Virus record (IMG/VR): IMGVR_UViG_3300035698_015577
Coordinates: 1 to 42,850 of that record
DNA from: a virus
Strand: one strand, 5' to 3'
DNA length: 42,850 nucleotides
The translations under genes were made by a program, and so were the position numbers. Below are positions 38,067 through 42,850 of the stretch, in pieces. The notes below the pieces were generated by a model, which saw only the letters and a program-made list of their open reading frames with translations, was not told the origin of the DNA and made no database searches. Position 1 is the first letter of the stretch. Every line of letters begins with the position of its first letter.

Positions 38067-38486
38067 ATGGATTTAACAATTACAAATTTATTAAATGCAA
38101 CTGGAACTTGTAAAGATGCTCAATTAGAATTAATTGAATTCTGTAAACATCCTAATATTATTAAATTTAAAAATAATGATATAATACCTGAAGCTGTATT
38201 TAAAAAAGTAATAGAAACAAATAAAAAGTGGAAAGATTGGTGTAAAAGAAATAATTTACCTATAATTGAATTAACTTCTATGGAAATTACAAAAATGTTA
38301 AAAAAAGATCCTACTTCTTGCCCTGTCTGTAATAAAAGTAGTGGTAATTTAGAAGCAGAAGGTGAAATAAATTTTAATAAAGTAAATAAAATGATACAGA
38401 TAAATGTGTGTTGTTATCATTGTAATGCTTTATTTGAAATTGACTTAAAAGTAAATACATTAGTATGTACACATTGGCAAAGATAA
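38067..38486 (+). CDS. Zinc-ribbon hypothetical protein
   Basis: 139 aa after AAGGAGATTATT. Helical N-terminal two thirds (FCKHPNIIKFKNNDI, then VIETNKKWKDWCKRNN), then a ribbon with CPVC and CYHC about 30 residues apart near the C-terminus. Nucleic-acid binding is possible. Not recognised further. Confidence 0.6.
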   Translation: MDLTITNLLNATGTCKDAQLELIEFCKHPNIIKFKNNDIIPEAVFKKVIETNKKWKDWCKRNNLPIIELTSMEITKMLKKDPTSCPVCNKSSGNLEAEGEINFNKVNKMIQINVCCYHCNALFEIDLKVNTLVCTHWQR

Positions 38487-38496
38487 GGAGATTATT

Positions 38497-38667
38497 ATGG
38501 ATAGTTTTGGAAAATTTGTTACTGCTAAACTTAAAAATAAAAATGATTGTAGGCAAGGTTGGGTAATTTGTGAACACCCATTATATATTAAAGGAATGTC
38601 TGGTACTATTTATGAATGCGAAGGTACGCCAACAATTGTTATAAATTCACCTAAAATGGATGAATAA
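38497..38667 (+). CDS. Small hypothetical protein
   Basis: 56 aa after ATAAGGAGATTATT, a site near-identical to that of the upstream gene. Beta-rich, with Cys in NDCRQGWVICEHPLY and YECEG. May hold one metal ion. Not recognised. Confidence 0.6.
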   Translation: MDSFGKFVTAKLKNKNDCRQGWVICEHPLYIKGMSGTIYECEGTPTIVINSPKMDE

Positions 38668-38682
38668 AAAAATAAGGAAATT

Positions 38683-38883
38683 ATGAAAACTATGAAAAAA
38701 TTAAAGGTAGGTGATAAGGTAAAAATAATAAATAATCCTTTTCCTAATAATTTTGAAAATGGAGAAATACATAAAGTAATTGATATACAAAAAAATGAAT
38801 CAAATGAACCTAATATTTTTTTAAAGCCAGGTTGGATTTTTTATAAAAATGAAGTTAAACGAATAGGAATAGATATCTTATAA
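38683..38883 (+). CDS. VGDKV/GIDIL family protein, copy 19
   Basis: 66 aa: LKVGDKVKIINNPFPN to RIGIDIL, shorter in the middle. It stands alone; the tail codons GGAATAGATATC are kept although no gene follows at once. The 88 nt before the ATP-grasp gene holds no credible ORF. Confidence 0.75.
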   Translation: MKTMKKLKVGDKVKIINNPFPNNFENGEIHKVIDIQKNESNEPNIFLKPGWIFYKNEVKRIGIDIL

Positions 38884-38971
38884 AGATATTAATGAAGTTA
38901 TGGAAAATCAAAAAGATTTAGTAACAGTAATAAATAAATTAAAACCTATTATAACCATAAAGGGGTAAGTT

Positions 38972-39823
38972 ATGTCAAAATTAGCATTAATTATTGATAA
39001 TCTGGAAACATTTGAAGCTAGAAGACTTCATGAAGAAAGCAGTAATGTATTTGATGAAGTAAAACTTGTCAACAACTTTAGTGATATTTTTATAACTTTA
39101 GAAATAGAACAACATGCTAAAATATATTTAGAAGGTACTGAACTAAATAATATAGATGTATCTTTATTTAAAAGTACAAAACATAATAGAGTTGCTAAAT
39201 CTGTATTAGCTCATGTATTATATAATAATAATGTAAATATAGTAGACCCCATAGAAAGATTTTCAATAGGATTTTCATCTAAAATCTTATCAACTATAGA
39301 AAGACATAAGAATAACTGTACAATAGATTCTTATTTCTCTTTCTCCCACCGATCAACAGAAGCATTAAGCAGATATTTAATCGAAGATACTAAATTATTT
39401 ATTAAACCTATAAATGGTTCACAAAGTAGAGGAATAGTTACAATTAATACCTTAAATGAACTTTTAGAATACTCCAGATCTTTCTCTTATAGAAGTAATC
39501 AAGGAAACATACCACTATTTATACAAAAATTTATAGAAATAGATGTAGAATATAGAATGTTTGTTGTAAACAATAAAGTTATTGCTAGTATTAAAAAAAT
39601 AAGAAGAAATGATGGTTCTATTTCATATAGAAGAATGAGATTTGCCAGATTAGCAGAATTTGTAATCAATCATGTATCAGAAAAAGGTGTATTAGGTGTA
39701 GATGCATGTAAAGATATAAATGGTAATTTTTATATAATTGAAGCAAATAGAAGTCCTATGTTTAAAGCTTTAGAACGAAAAACTGGAATGAACATAGCTT
39801 TAGAAATATTAAGGAATTCATAA
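38972..39823 (+). CDS. RimK-like ATP-grasp ligase
   Basis: 283 aa after AAAGGGGTAAGTT. Residues 1-110 form the N-terminal pre-ATP-grasp part. ATP-grasp signatures follow: LFIKP with K145, a glycine loop GSQSRG at 149-154, hinge LFIQKFIE 182-189, VEYRMFV with R195, LGVDAC with D244, and FYIIEANRSP with E257 and N259 for Mg-ATP. This order fits RimK/glutathione-synthase-like carboxylate-amine ligases, which join an amino acid or amine to a carboxyl group, often on a protein. The substrate here is unknown. It is flanked on both sides by array copies. Confidence 0.8.
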   Translation: MSKLALIIDNLETFEARRLHEESSNVFDEVKLVNNFSDIFITLEIEQHAKIYLEGTELNNIDVSLFKSTKHNRVAKSVLAHVLYNNNVNIVDPIERFSIGFSSKILSTIERHKNNCTIDSYFSFSHRSTEALSRYLIEDTKLFIKPINGSQSRGIVTINTLNELLEYSRSFSYRSNQGNIPLFIQKFIEIDVEYRMFVVNNKVIASIKKIRRNDGSISYRRMRFARLAEFVINHVSEKGVLGVDACKDINGNFYIIEANRSPMFKALERKTGMNIALEILRNS

Positions 39824-39833
39824 AAGGAATAAT

Positions 39834-40025
39834 ATGAAATTAAAAATTGGTGATCAAGTAAGAATAATACGTACAAATATATTTGGCAATAAAGGACTCC
39901 CTATTGGCACAAAAGGTATTGTTTATAGAATTAATCGTTGTAATGAAAATATTATTTATATTAATAATCATAGTCACCCATACATAATAGAAAACCTTAG
40001 AAAAATAGGAATAGAAATAATATGA
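39834..40025 (+). CDS. VGDKV/GIDIL family protein, copy 20
   Basis: 63 aa: LKIGDQVRIIRTNIFG to KIGIEII (final Ile not Leu). The middle GTKGIVYRINR is closest to a classic KOW/SH3 pattern. First of five copies in a row after the ATP-grasp gene. Confidence 0.8.
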   Translation: MKLKIGDQVRIIRTNIFGNKGLPIGTKGIVYRINRCNENIIYINNHSHPYIIENLRKIGIEII

Positions 40026-40234
40026 AATTAAAAATTGGTGATAAAGTAAAAATATTAAATAAAACTCCAGGACACCCTATTCATAATTCTCCACATAATG
40101 TAGGAGATAAATGTGCAATAACTGCTTTTAGACCAATAGGATATAATGGAGAAAGAAATGTTTATTTATTAGATAATGAATATTTTTATTTTTATAAATA
40201 TGATTTAAGAAAAACAGGAATAGATATATTATGA
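40022..40234 (+). CDS. VGDKV/GIDIL family protein, copy 21
   Basis: 70 aa: LKIGDKVKILNKTPGHP to KTGIDIL, with NVGDKCAITAF inside. ATGA overlaps on both sides. Confidence 0.8.
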   Translation: MKLKIGDKVKILNKTPGHPIHNSPHNVGDKCAITAFRPIGYNGERNVYLLDNEYFYFYKYDLRKTGIDIL

Positions 40235-40476
40235 GGGAATTAAAAGAATTAAAAGTAGGAGATAAGGTTAAAATATTAGGTAAAAGTGTAGCATTATGTG
40301 GGCGTACAGGATTAGAAAGTTTAGAAAGATTTGGGCATGAACTTCATAGTAAAGTTACAATAACTTCTATGTGTAATCTCTATGATGATAGTAATACTAT
40401 TGATTATTTTTTAGATAATAAATCTGGATGTTTCCATAGACGAAATCTTAAAAAAACAGGGATAGAGATATGGTAG
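40231..40476 (+). CDS. VGDKV/GIDIL family protein, copy 22
   Basis: 81 aa, the longest simple copy: LKVGDKVKILGKSVALCG to KTGIEIW. The last residue is Trp and the stop TAG, because the junction is ATATGGTAG rather than ATATTATGA, giving a 7-nt overlap with the next copy. Confidence 0.8.
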   Translation: MRELKELKVGDKVKILGKSVALCGRTGLESLERFGHELHSKVTITSMCNLYDDSNTIDYFLDNKSGCFHRRNLKKTGIEIW

Positions 40477-40691
40477 AAGGATTAAAAGTAGGAGATAAAG
40501 TAAAAATATTAAGTAAAAGTGCAGGTATACCTATTTCTGATATTAGTTATAATGTAAAAATAGGAGATAGACGTATAATAACAAATATAACAACATTTCT
40601 TGATTGTAGTCGTCCTTATTATCGTTTAAATAACGAACATGGAATATTTCATAGACAGGATCTTAAAAAAATAGGAATAGATATATTATGA
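40470..40691 (+). CDS. VGDKV/GIDIL family protein, copy 23
   Basis: 73 aa: LKVGDKVKILSKSAGIP to KIGIDIL, with KIGDRRIITNI inside. Its start MVEGLK differs from other copies because of the altered upstream junction. Confidence 0.8.
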   Translation: MVEGLKVGDKVKILSKSAGIPISDISYNVKIGDRRIITNITTFLDCSRPYYRLNNEHGIFHRQDLKKIGIDIL

Positions 40692-40900
40692 AAGAATTGA
40701 AAAAAGATGATAAAGTTAGAATTTTAAGTAAAAGTACACCAGGATATATTAGGAATACTACACATTGTGTAGGAGATATAGGAATAGTAGATTATACTCC
40801 TAAGTCACACGATTGGTATGGTATAAAAGTTTGTGGTAAAAGTGATAGATATACTTATAAAAGAAAAGACCTTCAAAAACTAGGAATAGAAATAATATAA
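40688..40900 (+). CDS. VGDKV/GIDIL family protein, copy 24
   Basis: 70 aa: LKKDDKVRILSKSTPGY to KLGIEII, with CVGDIGIVDYTPKSH inside. Last copy in the window. ATGA overlap upstream; a separate AAGGAGGA follows for the next gene. Confidence 0.8.
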   Translation: MKELKKDDKVRILSKSTPGYIRNTTHCVGDIGIVDYTPKSHDWYGIKVCGKSDRYTYKRKDLQKLGIEII

Positions 40901-40925
40901 TTCAACTTCAATAAGGAGGAATAAA

Positions 40926-41141
40926 ATGGATCTTAATTTAATAAAAATAGGTGATATTGTTACTGTTAATTGTTTTTCAGGACATGGTACAGATGGACAA
41001 GAAAAAGTAACAGATATTATATATAAATATAATGAAGATACTGGAAAAAAATATAAAGTTATTTGTTGTAAAGACCATCAATTTTATGCTGATACTGGTA
41101 ATGCTAAAACAGCCCCGTATTTTTATTATATAGAATCTTAA
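40926..41141 (+). CDS. SH3-like small protein, distant relative of the array family
   Basis: 71 aa after AAGGAGGAATAAA. LIKIGDIVTVNCFSGHGTDG keeps the GD-V start, but the GIDIL tail is absent and the end is Ala/Tyr-rich. Possible diverged member or an independent SH3-like protein. Confidence 0.6.
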   Translation: MDLNLIKIGDIVTVNCFSGHGTDGQEKVTDIIYKYNEDTGKKYKVICCKDHQFYADTGNAKTAPYFYYIES

Positions 41142-41168
41142 TAAAATCTTAAATAGAAAGGAATTGTA

Positions 41169-42494
41169 ATGACCCAAGAAAATGTTGAAAAGATTATTGA
41201 AAGATTATTAAAAAGACAATATGAAGTATTTCTGGTAGGAGGTGCTGTTCGTGATAAAATTTTAAATAAAAAATATACTGATGTGGATTTAGTTACAAAT
41301 GCAACACCTACTGAATTATTAACATTATTTGATGATTGCAAAATTAATATCAGAGGTACACAATTTAGAGTAACAATAATAAATGATATAGAAGTAGCTT
41401 CTTATAGAAAAGAAATTTATGAAACCCCTGGTATACCTATCGTTTCTACTGCTTTAACGTTACAAGAAGATTTAGAAAGAAGAGATTTAACCATTAATGC
41501 TTTAGCAATAGATCCAATGAATCCAGACAAAATAATTGATTTTTCTAACGGAGAATCAGATTTAGAAAACCAAATAATAAAATTCGTAGGGAAACCAAAA
41601 GATAGAATAGCAGAAGATCCTGTTAGAATTATTAGAGCATGTAGATTCTTAGCATCCATAAATGGTACATTTGAAGCTAATACAAAAAATGCGTTAAGTA
41701 TATTCGCTCCTTTAGTAGATACAATTCCTAGAGAAAGAATAAGAATAGAAGTATTAAAAACTATGAAAACTAAGAAAGCATCTATATTTTTTAATGCTTT
41801 ACATAAAATAGACGCATTGAAATATATTTTACCAGAATTAGAAAATTGTTATGATATAAATGGTGGACCTTATCATAATGAAACTGTATTTGACCATAAT
41901 ATGATATGTGGTGATTCTATATCATCAAGATGTGTGTATACAAAATTAGCAGGATATTTGCATGATGTAGGGAAAGCAAGTACTTTATCTACAGAAAAAG
42001 GGCATAATTCATTTCATGGTTATAGTAAAGTAGGGGGTGAAGAATTAAAGATTACATTAAGAAAATTAGAATTCTCAAAAAAAGAAATAAACTATATCTC
42101 AAATTTAGTTTCTATTCATATGGTTAGACCTGAAAAAGCGAACTCAATAAGAAGATTCATTAAAATATTACATGATTTTAATATAAATATTAATGATTAT
42201 TTAAGAATAAGAGTAGCAGATAGTATAGCGAATACAAAAAGTAAAAGACCATTATCATACTATAAACAAATAATAAAAAAGTTTGACGAACAAATAGCAA
42301 TAAAAGAATTACCATTTTCAATAAAAGATTTAAAAATTAATGGTAAAGATGTAATGAGAATACTTAGTTTGCAGCCAGGACAAAGAATAGGAAAAATATT
42401 AAACTATTTATTAGATGCTGTTTTAGAAGAACCTAAGTTTAATACTTTTTGGAAACTGACTGAAATAATGAAAGATAGATTTAACAAAAAATAA
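41169..42494 (+). CDS. cca: CCA-adding tRNA nucleotidyltransferase with HD domain
   Basis: 441 aa after GAAAGGAATTGTA. Class II nucleotidyltransferase signatures: VGGAVRD 23-29, the metal-binding DVD 38-40, RRDLTINALA 104-113 (nucleotide selection) and EDPVRIIRACRF 149-160. A C-terminal HD domain has H243, HD 265-266 and FHGYS with H283, as in bacterial enzymes that add or repair the tRNA 3' CCA and also carry phosphohydrolase activity. The length fits the family. It probably keeps phage and host tRNAs charged-competent during infection. The phage tRNA here already encodes CCA, so repair is the more likely role. Confidence 0.92.
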   Translation: MTQENVEKIIERLLKRQYEVFLVGGAVRDKILNKKYTDVDLVTNATPTELLTLFDDCKINIRGTQFRVTIINDIEVASYRKEIYETPGIPIVSTALTLQEDLERRDLTINALAIDPMNPDKIIDFSNGESDLENQIIKFVGKPKDRIAEDPVRIIRACRFLASINGTFEANTKNALSIFAPLVDTIPRERIRIEVLKTMKTKKASIFFNALHKIDALKYILPELENCYDINGGPYHNETVFDHNMICGDSISSRCVYTKLAGYLHDVGKASTLSTEKGHNSFHGYSKVGGEELKITLRKLEFSKKEINYISNLVSIHMVRPEKANSIRRFIKILHDFNININDYLRIRVADSIANTKSKRPLSYYKQIIKKFDEQIAIKELPFSIKDLKINGKDVMRILSLQPGQRIGKILNYLLDAVLEEPKFNTFWKLTEIMKDRFNKK

Positions 42495-42530
42495 CTAAAA
42501 TAACTAAAATAACAAAAATAGGAGACAATT

Positions 42531-42800
42531 ATGACACCGTTAGAAAAATTTGTAAACAACACAACAAAAGGTGACTATAGTGAAGATGAAACATTATTTG
42601 ATTTAATATCAGATATCACAACTTATCCATTCGATGAAGCTTGGTTAAAAGCATATGAACAATTAATTAGTCAAATTGTTGAATTAAAGAACAAGAAAAT
42701 CTGTACAATTGATGAAAAGGGTGTTATTTGTATTAAAGAAATTAAATTCAATGAATTTAAAGAAGTAGTAAAGAAACATAAAAAATATAAAATAAAATAA
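42531..42800 (+). CDS. Hypothetical protein
   Basis: 89 aa after ATAGGAGACAATT. Acidic helical N-terminus (TPLEKFVNNTTKGDYSED), a beta segment KKICTIDEKGVICIKEI and a basic tail. The MTPLEK start resembles the displaced frame at 28363-28502. Not recognised. Confidence 0.6.
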   Translation: MTPLEKFVNNTTKGDYSEDETLFDLISDITTYPFDEAWLKAYEQLISQIVELKNKKICTIDEKGVICIKEIKFNEFKEVVKKHKKYKIK

Positions 42801-42818
42801 TAAGAAAGGAAAAATAAT

Positions 42819-42850
42819 ATGACATTTATAGAATGGTTGAAAGAAAATTA
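42819..42850 (+). CDS. Start of a gene cut by the window edge
   Basis: AAGAAAGGAAAAATAAT precedes ATG at 42819; only MTFIEWLKEN is inside the window. The good ribosome site supports a real gene, but nothing can be said of the product. Confidence 0.45.
   Translation, partial: MTFIEWLKEN

Noticed and set aside
38884-38971. Short ORF between array copy 19 and the ATP-grasp gene
   Set aside because: Frames from ATG at 38893 and 38900 stop within 17 codons and have no ribosome site.
26505-40900. CRISPR array or retron-type repeat as an explanation for the regular repeats
   Set aside because: The repeats are whole protein-coding genes of variable length with conserved reading frames, not short direct repeats with spacers.

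Overview
The window is a stretch of a tailed double-stranded DNA bacteriophage genome (Caudoviricetes). The evidence is a head-gene cluster in usual phage order: small terminase, large terminase, portal, scaffold, a small decoration-like protein and major capsid protein. The DNA is very AT-rich, ribosome binding sites are AAGGAG-like, and sigma70-type promoters (TTGACA, 16 bp, TATAAT-like) are present, so the host is a bacterium with a standard sigma70 holoenzyme. The sequence does not identify the host. TAG, TAA and TGA all serve as stops.

Left half (1-24435), all on the minus strand. Reading leftward from the divergent centre come small zinc-ribbon and hypothetical genes (24435-21597), an HtrA/trypsin-like membrane-anchored serine protease (21565-19634), small membrane or secreted proteins, a HExxH metallopeptidase, an HTH regulator, and then the head module (16232-6428). 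The large terminase carries a 393-residue intein with a LAGLIDADG endonuclease inside its Walker A motif. Two free-standing homing endonucleases (371 and 455 aa) that share a repeated domain lie in or beside the head genes. Next come small virion-type proteins and, running off the left edge, a long fibre-like protein with a lipoprotein-type N-terminus, a fibre repeat and a LamG-like domain. The GC content of that gene rises sharply part-way along it.

Centre (24436-25215): a divergent, gene-free region with a leftward sigma70 promoter and a cluster of palindromes. A second regulatory cluster, three copies of a 30-bp repeat plus an inverted repeat, lies at 22314-22477.

Right half (25216-42850), all on the plus strand. 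This is a dense run of very small genes. Its main feature is a dispersed and tandem array of 24 copies of one small protein family (about 63-81 aa), scattered from 26505 to 40900. Each copy starts with (L)KVGDKVKIL and nearly all end with GI(D/E)IL; an SH3-like barrel is likely. Many copies are chained by ATGA stop-start overlaps, and the codons for the conserved C-terminus supply the Shine-Dalgarno sequence of the next gene. One copy has lost its ATG (now ATA) and one is fused to a Lar-like zinc ribbon. Between the copies lie zinc ribbons, single-pass membrane peptides, a tRNA-Glu(CUC), a RimK-like ATP-grasp ligase and a CCA-adding enzyme.

Three kinds of repeated non-coding element recur: four plus-strand stem-loops, each followed by RAYAAGARTTTAAAYA; two minus-strand intergenic hairpins, between the two terminase genes and between portal and scaffold; and three near-identical leftward promoters. 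The best candidates for something undescribed are the translationally coupled paralog array with its embedded ATP-grasp enzyme, and the stem-loop elements that punctuate the rightward operon. All functional statements rest on reading motifs by eye; no database search was run.
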